Source: Mycolicibacterium agri (lineage in GTDB: Bacteria > Actinomycetota > Actinomycetes > Mycobacteriales > Mycobacteriaceae). Taken from it: DNA of 64,000 bases. Of this stretch, positions 35,684 through 44,393 are shown piece after piece. The notes beneath the pieces were generated by a model that was not told the origin of the DNA, did no database searches, and was given only the letters and a program-made list of their open reading frames with translations. The DNA is taken from positions 124,001 to 188,000 of the forward strand of contig NZ_PDCP01000004.1 of NCBI RefSeq assembly GCF_002553505.1. The letters are read 5' to 3'. The first letter of the stretch is position 1. Each line of letters opens with the position of its first letter. Both the position numbers and the translations under genes were made by a program.

Positions 35684-36616
35684 ATGGCGCAGATCGAGCT
35701 GATCGGTGTTCCGTTCGACGGCTTCGGGCGCCCGGGAAATCAGGCGAACGCGGCCGCCGCGCTGCGCGAGGCGGGGTTGGTCGACGCCTTGGGCCAGCGC
35801 GACGTCATCGTCGGTGATCTGACTCTGCCTGCAGGCGATCCGGCGCGCGGACCGTCGACCGGGCTGATCAACGAGGACGCGCTGCTCGCGATGACCGCCG
35901 CGCTCAACGAACGGGTCGGCTCGGCGGTGATCGCGGGGCGGCTGCCGATCGTGTACGGCGGCGACTGCTCGGCGCTGCTCGGCATCGTCACGGGATTGCG
36001 CGACCACGTCGGTGCCGTCGGGCTGGTCTTCATCGACGGACACGAGGACACCATGCCGCTCGACGTCTCCGAGGACGGCGAAGCCGCCAACACCGAAATC
36101 GGCCTGCTGCTCGGCCTGACGGGCCGCACGCTCGGCGCGGAGCTCGCCGACCGATTGCCCGCGTTGCCACGCGAGCATCTCGTGGTGCTCGGGCCGCGCG
36201 ACGACGCGTGGCGGCGCCGCTTCAACGTCGGCACGCTCGCCGATGTCGGAGTGTGGGTTTCGCCGCTGACGAGCACCACCGATGCGCCGGGGGTCGCCAA
36301 CGACCCGGCAGGTGCGGGCCGCCGCGCCATCGAATACCTCGCCGGTCAGGTCGACCGCTGGTGGCTGCACATCGACCTCGACGTGCTCGACCCGGTCGTG
36401 TTCCCGCCGCAGGGCCTTCCCGATTACCCCGATGACCCCGGCGGGCTCACCTGGCCTCAACTCACCGAATTGGTGGCGGAATTGTTCACCACTCCTGCGT
36501 CGTGTGTCGGTGCCAGCATCGCGATCTACGATCCAGACCAGGACCCGAACCGGGCCGCCGCCGCCGAGATCGTGGGGTTCATCCGTAACGTGGTGGCGCC
36601 CGCGAGCAGCCGCTAG
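35684..36616 (+). CDS. Arginase/agmatinase-family ureohydrolase
   Basis: A 310-residue ureohydrolase-fold protein. Three metal regions are visible: GGDCS near residue 92 (family GGDHS, so the first His ligand is Cys), DGHED near 117 (family DAHxD, ligands kept), and HIDLDVLDP near 229 (DxD kept). The enzymes hydrolyse guanidino compounds to urea and an amine using two Mn ions. Arginase would make ornithine, the precursor of three exochelin residues, but agmatinase or formiminoglutamase chemistry is equally possible from sequence. It is head-to-head with the importer operon and is followed 12 bases later by the E1 gene, so it may belong to that catabolic set. No IdeR-like box was seen on its side beyond the shared region. 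Confidence 0.75.
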   Translation: MAQIELIGVPFDGFGRPGNQANAAAALREAGLVDALGQRDVIVGDLTLPAGDPARGPSTGLINEDALLAMTAALNERVGSAVIAGRLPIVYGGDCSALLGIVTGLRDHVGAVGLVFIDGHEDTMPLDVSEDGEAANTEIGLLLGLTGRTLGAELADRLPALPREHLVVLGPRDDAWRRRFNVGTLADVGVWVSPLTSTTDAPGVANDPAGAGRRAIEYLAGQVDRWWLHIDLDVLDPVVFPPQGLPDYPDDPGGLTWPQLTELVAELFTTPASCVGASIAIYDPDQDPNRAAAAEIVGFIRNVVAPASSR

Positions 36617-36628
36617 CCCAGGAGACAC

Positions 36629-38803
36629 GTGGCCGAACCCATCGACGAGTACTTCACCGCCACCATCTCGGCGATGAGTGGGTCGGTGCATCGGCGCGCC
36701 GACGACGACCCGATCCGGGACGGCACGTCGCTCTCGGCGCGAGTGTGCCTGGCGCTGTTCGACGTTGCGATCGGCAGCCGTCACCTCGACCTGGCCGCGC
36801 GGTGGCTGCGCTCGCAGAACAAGGGCTACTACACCATCGGGTCGTCCGGGCACGAGGGCAACGCGGCCGTGGCCGCGGCGTTGCGGCCCACCGACCCGGC
36901 GCTTCTCCACTACCGGTCCGGGGCGTTCTTTTTGGCTCGCGCCGCGCTTGCCAACGGCCGCGAACCGTTGCGCGATGTCCTGCTCGGGTTGGTCGCCTCC
37001 ACCGATGAACCCATCGCAGGCGGCAGGCACAAGGTCTTCGGCCGCCACGACCTGCAGATCATCCCGCAGACCTCGACCATCGCCTCGCATCTGCCGCGAG
37101 CGGTCGGGGTCGCGTTCTCCATCGCCCGTGCCAAGAAGCTCGGGGTGAGCTGCGCATGGCCCGACGACGCGGTCATCGTGTGCAGCTTCGGCGACGCGTC
37201 GGTCAACCACTCCACCGCCGTCGGGGCGATCAACACCGCTCTGCACGCGGCGTACCAGGGCGTGCCGATGCCGTTGCTGTTCGTGTGCGAGGACAACGGC
37301 ATCGGCATCAGTGTCAAGACCCCCGGCGGCTGGATCGAGCAGACCTACCAAAACCGCACGGGCCTGGCGTTTTTCGGCGCCGACGGCTGCGATCTGCCCG
37401 CCACGTTCGATGCCGCGGCCGCGGCCGCCGACTGGGTGCGCGCGCGTCGGCGCCCGGCGTTTCTGCATCTGCGCACCGTCCGGCTGATGGGGCACGCTGG
37501 CTCGGACTATGAACCGGCCTATCGACGGCCCGCGGAGATCAGCGCCGACTACGGCCGAGATCCGGTGCTGCGCACCGCGAAACTGCTGATCGAGCAGGAA
37601 GTGCTGACGCCGGCGGAGGTGCTCGACCGCTACGAAGCCAAGCGCGCCGAGGTCATCAAACTCGCGGGCGAGGTGGCCGAGGCCGCCCAACTCGACAGCG
37701 CCGCAGCGGTGGCCGAACCGCTCACGTCCACCATGGAGGAAGCGCTCGCCGCGGCGCCGGAGTCGCTGGCGGCATCGGTGCGTACCCACGACCCGGACGC
37801 GCCGATCACGGTGGCGCAGGGCATCAACCGAGCGCTCAACGACATCCTCGACCGCTACCCGGAGGCCATCGTCTTCGGCGAGGACGTGGCGCGCAAGGGC
37901 GGCGTCTACGGGGTCACCCGCGGACTGCTCAGCCGCACGAGTTCGGCGCGGGTGTTCGACACGCTGCTCGACGAACAGGCCATCCTCGGCCTCGCCCTCG
38001 GCGCCGGGGTGTCCGGGCTACTGCCCATACCGGAGATCCAGTACCTGGCCTACTTTCACAATGCCGCCGACCAGATCCGCGGCGAGGGCGCGACGCTGCA
38101 GTTCTTCTCCAACAGGCAGTACCGCAACCCGATGGTGGTGCGCGTCGCCGCCTACGGCTACCAGAAGGGGTTCGGCGGACACTTCCACAACGACAACTCG
38201 ATCGCCGCGATGCGCGACATCCCCGGACTGGTGATCGCGTCACCGGCGCGGCCCGACGATGCGGCGGCGATGCTGCACACTTGCGCCGCGGCGGCCAAGA
38301 ACGCCGGTGCGGTGTGCATGTTCCTCGAACCGATCGCGCTGTATCACACCCGCGACCTCTATGACGACGGCGACGAGCAGTGGCTGGCCGCCTATCCCGA
38401 GGCGGGCGTGCCGGTCGGCCGCGCCCGCACCTACGGCGAGGGAACGGATTTGACGATTCTCACGTTCGCCAACGGCCTGCGGATGAGCCTGCGCGTCGCC
38501 CGCAGGCTCGAGGCACGAGGAGTCGGCGTGCGCGTCGTCGACCTGCGATGGCTGGCGCCGCTGCCGGTTGCCGGCATGCTGCGCGAGGCCAACGCCACCA
38601 ATAAGACGCTCATCGTCGACGAAACCCGGCAGACCGGGGGAGTAGGAGAGGGGATCCTCGCCGCGCTGCTGCAGCACGGGTACCGCGGCGCCGTCGATCG
38701 GGTTGCCAGCGCCGACAGCTTCATTCCGCTCGGCGATGCCGCGCTGCAGGTGCTGCTCAGTGAGGAGACCATCGAGGCCGCGGCCGTCAAACTGACCGGC
38801 TAG
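36629..38803 (+). CDS. Fused E1 alpha-beta subunit of a 2-oxoacid dehydrogenase
   Basis: A 724-residue thiamine-diphosphate enzyme joining the E1alpha and E1beta chains of a pyruvate or branched-chain 2-oxoacid dehydrogenase. The alpha half (about 1-350) has YRSGAFFLARAAL, the ThDP motif region CSFGDASVNHS through VCEDNGIGIS, and HLRTVRLMGHAGSD. The beta half (about 385-724) has VFGEDVARKGGVYGVTRGL, DEQAILGLALGAG, NPMVVRVAAYGY and DLRWLAPLP. Such fusions occur in actinobacteria and some Bacteroidetes. It would decarboxylate a 2-oxoacid and pass the acyl group to a lipoyl E2, but no E2 or E3 gene is nearby. The GTG start at 36629 has AGGAG upstream. Confidence 0.88.
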   Translation: MAEPIDEYFTATISAMSGSVHRRADDDPIRDGTSLSARVCLALFDVAIGSRHLDLAARWLRSQNKGYYTIGSSGHEGNAAVAAALRPTDPALLHYRSGAFFLARAALANGREPLRDVLLGLVASTDEPIAGGRHKVFGRHDLQIIPQTSTIASHLPRAVGVAFSIARAKKLGVSCAWPDDAVIVCSFGDASVNHSTAVGAINTALHAAYQGVPMPLLFVCEDNGIGISVKTPGGWIEQTYQNRTGLAFFGADGCDLPATFDAAAAAADWVRARRRPAFLHLRTVRLMGHAGSDYEPAYRRPAEISADYGRDPVLRTAKLLIEQEVLTPAEVLDRYEAKRAEVIKLAGEVAEAAQLDSAAAVAEPLTSTMEEALAAAPESLAASVRTHDPDAPITVAQGINRALNDILDRYPEAIVFGEDVARKGGVYGVTRGLLSRTSSARVFDTLLDEQAILGLALGAGVSGLLPIPEIQYLAYFHNAADQIRGEGATLQFFSNRQYRNPMVVRVAAYGYQKGFGGHFHNDNSIAAMRDIPGLVIASPARPDDAAAMLHTCAAAAKNAGAVCMFLEPIALYHTRDLYDDGDEQWLAAYPEAGVPVGRARTYGEGTDLTILTFANGLRMSLRVARRLEARGVGVRVVDLRWLAPLPVAGMLREANATNKTLIVDETRQTGGVGEGILAALLQHGYRGAVDRVASADSFIPLGDAALQVLLSEETIEAAAVKLTG

Positions 38804-38841
38804 CACCGAAGCGCCCGAACGGCGATTGCTAACTTGAGCGG

Positions 38842-40047
38842 GTGAGCGATTCCCCGCACCCCGCGCGACCGCTGGCCGGTGTCCGCATCGTGGAGATCTC
38901 CAGCTTCGTCGCCGTGCCGCTGGCGGGTATGACGCTGAGCCAGCTCGGCGCCGAGGTGGTGCGGGTCGACCCGATCGGCGGCGCCGCGGACTACCAGCGC
39001 TGGCCGGTCACCGAGGACGGGACGAGCATCTACTGGGCGGGCCTGAACAAGGGCAAGCGGTCGGTGGCAGCCGATTTCCGTTCGCCCGAAGGCCAACAAC
39101 TCGTTGCCCGCCTGATCGCCGACTGCGGCCTGTTGATCACGAATGTGGCTGGGCGGCAATGGCATTCATACGAATCCCTGACCCAGTTGCGCCGCGACCT
39201 GATTCATGTCGAGGTCTCCGGACGCGCGGACGGCGGCACCGGCGTGGACTACACCGTCAACGCGGGCCTTGGATTTCCGCTGGTGACCGGGCCGCCCGAA
39301 CTCGCAGGGCCGGTCAACCACGTGCTGCCTGCATGGGACGTCGCGTGCGGTCTTTACACGGCGCTGTCGGTCGTCACCGCGCTGCGGCACCGCGATGCGA
39401 CGGGGCAGGGCCAACGGATCTCCATCCCGCTGGAGAACGTGGCCCTGGCCACCGCAGGCAACCTCAGCTTCCTCACCGAGATGATGGTGAACGGAACGTC
39501 GCGCCAGCGCATCGGCAATGCGATCTACGGGCAGTACGGGCAGGAATTCACCAGCAGCGACGGCGTCTCCTTCATGATCGTCGCGCTGACGCCGCGCCAC
39601 TTCACCGATCTCACGAAGCTGACCGGAACAACGGAATCCGTTGCCGCACTCGCCGAAACGCTCGGCACTGATTTCACCGACGAGGGCGAACGCTACCGTC
39701 ACCGCGACGCGCTGACCGGGCTGTTCGCCGAGTGGTTCGCCGCGCACACCGCCGACGAGATCGCCGAGGGGCTGTCGGCCACGTCGGTGCTGTGGGAGCG
39801 CTACCGCACATTCGCCGAGGTCGTCACCGACCAGCGTGTCACGGCCAATCCGCTGTTCGCCCCGCTCGACCAACCCCGCATCGGCGAATACCTCGCGCCC
39901 GGCCTGCCGGTGTCGATCAACGGCGACTATCCGCGCGCGATCCCCGCACCCGCGCTGGGCGACGACACCGCGGCGGTGCTTGAGCAGTGGCTCGGCCTCG
40001 ACGCCGACGAGATCGGCAGGCTCACCGAATCGGGCACGGTGCGATGA
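38842..40047 (+). CDS. CaiB/BaiF (family III) CoA transferase
   Basis: A 401-residue family III CoA transferase. The N-terminus LAGVRIVEISSFVAVPLAGMTLSQLGAEVVRVD and the NKGKRSV segment are typical, and the candidate catalytic Asp is in PAWDVACGLYTALSVVTALRHR. It moves CoA between carboxylic acids; the substrate is unknown. The GTG start at 38842 is 38 bases after the E1 gene, and its stop overlaps the thioesterase start (ATGA). The three genes therefore look like one acyl-CoA pathway operon. Confidence 0.88.
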   Translation: MSDSPHPARPLAGVRIVEISSFVAVPLAGMTLSQLGAEVVRVDPIGGAADYQRWPVTEDGTSIYWAGLNKGKRSVAADFRSPEGQQLVARLIADCGLLITNVAGRQWHSYESLTQLRRDLIHVEVSGRADGGTGVDYTVNAGLGFPLVTGPPELAGPVNHVLPAWDVACGLYTALSVVTALRHRDATGQGQRISIPLENVALATAGNLSFLTEMMVNGTSRQRIGNAIYGQYGQEFTSSDGVSFMIVALTPRHFTDLTKLTGTTESVAALAETLGTDFTDEGERYRHRDALTGLFAEWFAAHTADEIAEGLSATSVLWERYRTFAEVVTDQRVTANPLFAPLDQPRIGEYLAPGLPVSINGDYPRAIPAPALGDDTAAVLEQWLGLDADEIGRLTESGTVR

Positions 40048-40859
40048 GCCGCCTACTCAAACTGCTCGAGCTGCAGCAGCGTAGCGGCGACGCGACGTGG
40101 ATCGGACCGGCCAGCGGGCCGCAGGGCAAGCGCGCGTTCGGCGGCCAATTCGTAGCGCAGAGTCTTGCCGCCGCCTGCCGCACCGTCGACGCCGACCGGC
40201 TGCCGACCAACATGCACCTGCAATTCCTGCGCGGCGGTGAGGCGGGTGATCCGGTCGAGTACACGGTGACGTCGGTGTTCGACGGACGTACCGCCGCCGC
40301 GCGCCGCGTCGACTCCCGGCAGGGCGAACGCCTGTTGACGACGGCGTCGGTGTCCTTCGCGGTCGACCTGCCCGGCCCCGAGCACGGACACCGGATCCGG
40401 ATGCCCGCCGACCCGGAGTCGCTGCCGCGGACCGGACCCGCAGGACCGGCGCCGTCGATGCCGCTGGACGAACTGGACATCCGGATCGCCGACGAGATCA
40501 TCGACGGCGAGTTCGTTCGCCGGTTCTGGTGGCGCGCAACGGTTCCGATACCAGACGAGCCGCAGGTGCACACGCTCGTCGCCGCCTATGTCACCGACGT
40601 GTACATGATCGACCCGGCGCTGCAGGTGCACGGACACTCGATGCAGGCGCGCACCCACCGCAGCGGGACCACCGACTCGTCGATCTGGTTTCACCGGCCG
40701 ATCCACGCCGATGAATGGAACCTGCTGGAGACCCGGTCGCCCGCGGCCGCGCGAGGCCGCGGTGTGGTGACGGGCAGCCTGGTGCGCGCCGACGGCCTCA
40801 TCGCCGCCACCCTGGCCCAGGAAGGCCTTATCGCAGAGCGGGAACCGACGCCTTCATAG
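40044..40859 (+). CDS. tesB: Acyl-CoA thioesterase II (TesB-like)
   Basis: A 271-residue double-hotdog thioesterase. Family features are GGQFVAQSLAAA near the N-terminus, LQFLRGGEAGDPVEY, and the C-terminal hotdog with YVTDVYMIDPAL, SSIWFHRPIHADEW and RGRGVVTGSLVRADG. It hydrolyses acyl-CoA to free acid. It starts at the ATG overlapping the CoA-transferase stop. Its last 32 bases overlap the convergent adenylation-acyltransferase gene. Confidence 0.9.
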   Translation: MSRLLKLLELQQRSGDATWIGPASGPQGKRAFGGQFVAQSLAAACRTVDADRLPTNMHLQFLRGGEAGDPVEYTVTSVFDGRTAAARRVDSRQGERLLTTASVSFAVDLPGPEHGHRIRMPADPESLPRTGPAGPAPSMPLDELDIRIADEIIDGEFVRRFWWRATVPIPDEPQVHTLVAAYVTDVYMIDPALQVHGHSMQARTHRSGTTDSSIWFHRPIHADEWNLLETRSPAAARGRGVVTGSLVRADGLIAATLAQEGLIAEREPTPS

Positions 40860-43329
40860 CCGCGCGCTCGGCGCGCTCGCGCAGCCGCGAACGAGCCGCG
40901 TTGAGTAGGCGCGTCAGCAGCACACCGACGACGATCGCGGCGACGACACCGAGTAACGGGTGCGCGTCGAACAGCGGATACACCTGGTAGTGCGTCAGAT
41001 AGGTGTAGAGCGAGGCCTCTGCCACCGTTCCCGCGACCACCGTCAACCACGCCGGGCAGCGGATGGCGGGCAGCCAGATCAACAGCAGGAACCCGCTCAG
41101 CACCAACATTTCTCGACTCGTGCTGCCGAAGTAGCCGTGCAGGCTGACGATCAACACCGCCGACACCGCGATCCGCTGCCACACCGTCGACGACTTGGCC
41201 GCCGCCCAGCCGACGGCGAAGAACCAGAAGGCCAGCACGGTGAACCAGGCCTCATGCCCGAAGTGCAGGCCGAGCAGCTCGTAGCGCAGGGCCAACCCGA
41301 CCACCAGGAACGCCGCCGCGAATGCGAACGGACGGCGCCGCTCCCACCGGTCGGCGGCCGGCAGCCAGCACACCAGCGTCAGCGCGATCAGGATCCAGAC
41401 CAGAACCTCGACGAACCACAACCGGCCCGCGGTCATGCTGTGCGGCGGGCCGAAGAACTTCTCGGCGAGCAGCAGATTCGTCCAGTGGTAGTCGTCGGTG
41501 ATCACCAGCGCGATCGCGATCCAGATCACCGACGGCACAACGATCCACCCGATCGTGTTCCGCAGATGGCGCATCCGTTGAACCCGCGGCACCGGAGTCA
41601 GACAGAACCGCGCGAAGTTGTATCCGGCGATGCCGAGCAGCAGATGCGCGCCGCCCCACATCTCGTAGAGGGTGGCGTGCGACCCGACGATCAGCACGAT
41701 CGCCGCCGCCCGCAGCGCGACACTGGTCTCCAGCGTCGCGTTCAGCCACGGCCACGACCGGCGCGTCGGGGATGCGGTGCGCTGCAACTCGGCCAGTGGC
41801 CGCCGATGCCAGTCGGCGGGCAACCCGCCCAGCGCCCGCTCGAGACGCACCGACATGGCCACATAGGACAGCGAATTGCCGCCGAGGTCGACGAAGCTCT
41901 GGTCGGGGCGGATGGTGCGCCCATCGATCTGCAGCACGTCGGCGAACAGCGTCCGCAGATCGGTTGCCGCTGCGGCGGGTTCGTCGGCATGGCCGGCGAG
42001 GGCCCGGATGGTCCGGTAGTCCGGCTTGCCCGACGGCAGCAGCGGTAACTCGGGGACGCTGACCACGCGCACGGCCGCAGGCGGCAGACCGGCCGCGGTG
42101 GCGGTGAGGTGTTGCACGTCGGCGCACTCTGTGGCGTCGACCGCGGCGACGACCAGTTTGCCGTCGTGGTCGACGCAGAACGCCGTCACACCCGCCGCGC
42201 TGAGTATTGATTCCACGCGTTGCAGATCGATGCGCAACCCGTACAGCTTGACGAATCTGCTGCTGCGGCCGATCACCTCGTAGAGTCCGTCGGCCGTGCG
42301 GCGTGCGACGTCGCCGGTGCGCAGGGTCTCGACGGTCTTGCCAAGCGCCAGGTCAGCAGGCCCGTGCGCGTAGCCCATCATCACGTTCGGCCCGCGGTAG
42401 ACCAACTCGCCGGCATCGGGATCCGACCAGCCGTCGACCGGTTCGATGGTGAACTCACCGCCGGGTATCGGTCTGCCGATCGACGACGGGTGAGCCTGCG
42501 CGAGTTCCGGTGGCAGATAAGCCATTCGAGAGGTGGCCTCGGTGGCGCCGTACATCACGAACAGCCGCCAGCCCTTGCGCTGACCGAGCGCGGCGAAGCT
42601 GCGGACGCGTTCCGGCGAGAGCCGGCCTCCCGCCTGGGTGATGTAGCGCAAGTGCGGCAGGTCGAAGCCGTCGAAGCCGATCCGCTCGAGCACCTCGAAC
42701 GTATAGGGAACGCCGGCGAACGACGTCCCGCGGTGGCGGCGGAACAGCGTCCAGAACTCGTCGTCGACCACCGAGTGGTCGGTGAGGATCAGCGCGGCGC
42801 CTCGGAGGAGGTGGCTGTGGACGACGGAAAGGCCGTAGCAGTACGACATCGGCAATGTCGTTGCCGCGCGGTCGGTTTGCCGGATGTCGAGATACTCGGC
42901 GATCGCGGCCGCGTTGGCCAGCAGGTTCGTGTGTGACAAGCGCACCAATTTCGGCGACCCGGTGGTGCCGGAGGTCGACAGCAGCAGGGCAAGGTCGGCG
43001 TGCAGCCGGTGTGCGCTGCCGCGCCGCCGGGCGTGGACCCCGTCGGCGTCGATGACGACATCGGGGTCGTAGGTGCTCAGCACGGCCGCATGCTCGCGGC
43101 CTGCGGGGACGGGCAGCACGACGTGGCCGCCGGCGAGCGCACCGAGATAACCCGTCAGGGCCGGCAGGTCGTTGCGTGTCTCCAGCAGCACCAGCCTGCG
43201 GGTGTCGCCGAGTTCGGCTGCCACACCAGCGACTTGATCGGCGAGCTCGCGATACGTCAAGGAGGTGTGCTCGGTCAGTACTGCTATTAGATCGCCGTGG
43301 CTCCGCAGATGGTCGATGAGCCGGCTCAC
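40828..43329 (-). CDS. AMP-ligase / carrier / membrane acyltransferase fusion
   Basis: An 833-residue three-part protein. Residues about 1-430 are an adenylate-forming ligase: STSGTTGSPKLVRLSH, the SYCYGLSVVHSHLLRGAA segment typical of acyl/aryl-AMP ligases rather than NRPS A domains, VMYGATEATSRM, RTGD and a terminal SGKPDY lysine motif. A carrier domain follows, with DLGGNSLSYVAMSVRL (Ser near 485). Residues about 540-815 hold roughly ten hydrophobic segments resembling an acyltransferase-3 (OafA/NolL-like) domain with SHATLYEMWGG at its start. It would activate a small acid, load it on its own carrier, and transfer it at the membrane. The GTG start at 43329 overlaps the FbpC-like stop (GTGA), so it is the last gene of an iron-transport operon. 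The acceptor is unknown. Confidence 0.8.
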   Translation of the reverse strand: MSRLIDHLRSHGDLIAVLTEHTSLTYRELADQVAGVAAELGDTRRLVLLETRNDLPALTGYLGALAGGHVVLPVPAGREHAAVLSTYDPDVVIDADGVHARRRGSAHRLHADLALLLSTSGTTGSPKLVRLSHTNLLANAAAIAEYLDIRQTDRAATTLPMSYCYGLSVVHSHLLRGAALILTDHSVVDDEFWTLFRRHRGTSFAGVPYTFEVLERIGFDGFDLPHLRYITQAGGRLSPERVRSFAALGQRKGWRLFVMYGATEATSRMAYLPPELAQAHPSSIGRPIPGGEFTIEPVDGWSDPDAGELVYRGPNVMMGYAHGPADLALGKTVETLRTGDVARRTADGLYEVIGRSSRFVKLYGLRIDLQRVESILSAAGVTAFCVDHDGKLVVAAVDATECADVQHLTATAAGLPPAAVRVVSVPELPLLPSGKPDYRTIRALAGHADEPAAAATDLRTLFADVLQIDGRTIRPDQSFVDLGGNSLSYVAMSVRLERALGGLPADWHRRPLAELQRTASPTRRSWPWLNATLETSVALRAAAIVLIVGSHATLYEMWGGAHLLLGIAGYNFARFCLTPVPRVQRMRHLRNTIGWIVVPSVIWIAIALVITDDYHWTNLLLAEKFFGPPHSMTAGRLWFVEVLVWILIALTLVCWLPAADRWERRRPFAFAAAFLVVGLALRYELLGLHFGHEAWFTVLAFWFFAVGWAAAKSSTVWQRIAVSAVLIVSLHGYFGSTSREMLVLSGFLLLIWLPAIRCPAWLTVVAGTVAEASLYTYLTHYQVYPLFDAHPLLGVVAAIVVGVLLTRLLNAARSRLRERAERAAMKASVPALR

Positions 43330-44393
43330 TTGAGGGCGACTCCGCTGCCGATGACCTCGATGTGCACCTTGGCATCGACGGTCGGGTGGTTGAGGCTGTG
43401 CTGGCGCACGACGATGAGACCGTTGTCGCCGGCGGGGTCGATGGTCAGCAGCACGTCGTGGCCCAGAAACTCGGTCGCGACGACCGTGCCAAGGCCGTGC
43501 GAATCGTCTGCGCTGCCCGCCTGTGCGATGTCCGAAACAATTGTGGCCCGAAGCTGTTCCGGCCGCAGCGCCAGCGTGGCGGGACCGTCGCCGACCGCTT
43601 CTTGGACAGGCACCCGGCCCAGCGCGCATTCGGCGAAGCCGGCGGCGATGGTGCACGGCAGCGCGATGCAGTCGCCGAGGAACTCCGCGGTGAAGCGATC
43701 CTGCGGCTGCCGGTATACCTGCTGCGGAGCACCGATCTGGGTGAACCGGCCGTCCCGCATGACCGCAATCTGGTCGGCGACCGAGAGCGCCTCCTCCTGG
43801 TCGTGGGTCACCAGCAGGGTCGTCACACCGGCGTCGGCGAGCAGCGCCGCGACCGCCTTTCGCGTCGACGCCCGCAGTCCGGTGTCGAGCGCGCTGAATG
43901 GTTCGTCGAGCAACATGAGTACCGGTTTGCGGGCCAGCGCGCGAGCCAGCGCGACGCGCTGCTGCTGGCCGCCGGAGAGTTGATGCGGCCGGCGAGGTCC
44001 GTAAGACGGGTCAAGCGAGACGGTTTCGAGCAGTTCGGCCACCCGCTGCCGTACTTCGCGACGGCGGGCCGAGCCGGGCAGCCCGTATGCGATGTTCTGG
44101 GCGACGGTGAGGTGCGGGAAGAGCGCGCCGTCCTGTGCGACGTAGCCGACGCCGCGCCGGTGTGCAGCGACCGAGCGCTGGGGACTGGCCACCTGGCGTC
44201 CGTCGATGGAAACCGTTCCGGCGTCGGGGGATTCGAATCCGGCGACGATGCGCAGCAGCGTCGTCTTCCCGCAACCTGAGGCGCCGACGACGACGGTGGT
44301 GCTGCCGCGCGGAACCGAAAGGTCGATGTGGTCGAGCACGGTGTGACCGTTGAAGGACTTGGCCAGTCCGCGGATGTCGAGCATGGCGGTCAT
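43326..44393 (-). CDS. Ferric iron ABC transporter ATPase (FbpC/AfuC-like)
   Basis: A 355-residue ATPase: Walker A GASGCGKTT, signature LSGGQQQRVALARALA, Walker B VLMLLDEPFSALD, H-loop VTHDQEEALSVAD, and a C-terminal TOBE-type domain from about residue 250. These features match FbpC/PotA-type importers that move Fe3+ with FbpA and FbpB. Of two possible starts the ATG at 44393 overlaps the permease stop (ATGA); it has four-base overlaps with its neighbours on both sides. Confidence 0.88.
   Translation of the reverse strand: MTAMLDIRGLAKSFNGHTVLDHIDLSVPRGSTTVVVGASGCGKTTLLRIVAGFESPDAGTVSIDGRQVASPQRSVAAHRRGVGYVAQDGALFPHLTVAQNIAYGLPGSARRREVRQRVAELLETVSLDPSYGPRRPHQLSGGQQQRVALARALARKPVLMLLDEPFSALDTGLRASTRKAVAALLADAGVTTLLVTHDQEEALSVADQIAVMRDGRFTQIGAPQQVYRQPQDRFTAEFLGDCIALPCTIAAGFAECALGRVPVQEAVGDGPATLALRPEQLRATIVSDIAQAGSADDSHGLGTVVATEFLGHDVLLTIDPAGDNGLIVVRQHSLNHPTVDAKVHIEVIGSGVALK

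Noticed and set aside
35630..37789. 719-residue open frame on the minus strand opposite the arginase-like and E1 genes
   Set aside because: This is a high-GC shadow frame; the plus-strand genes carry recognisable catalytic motifs and ribosome sites.
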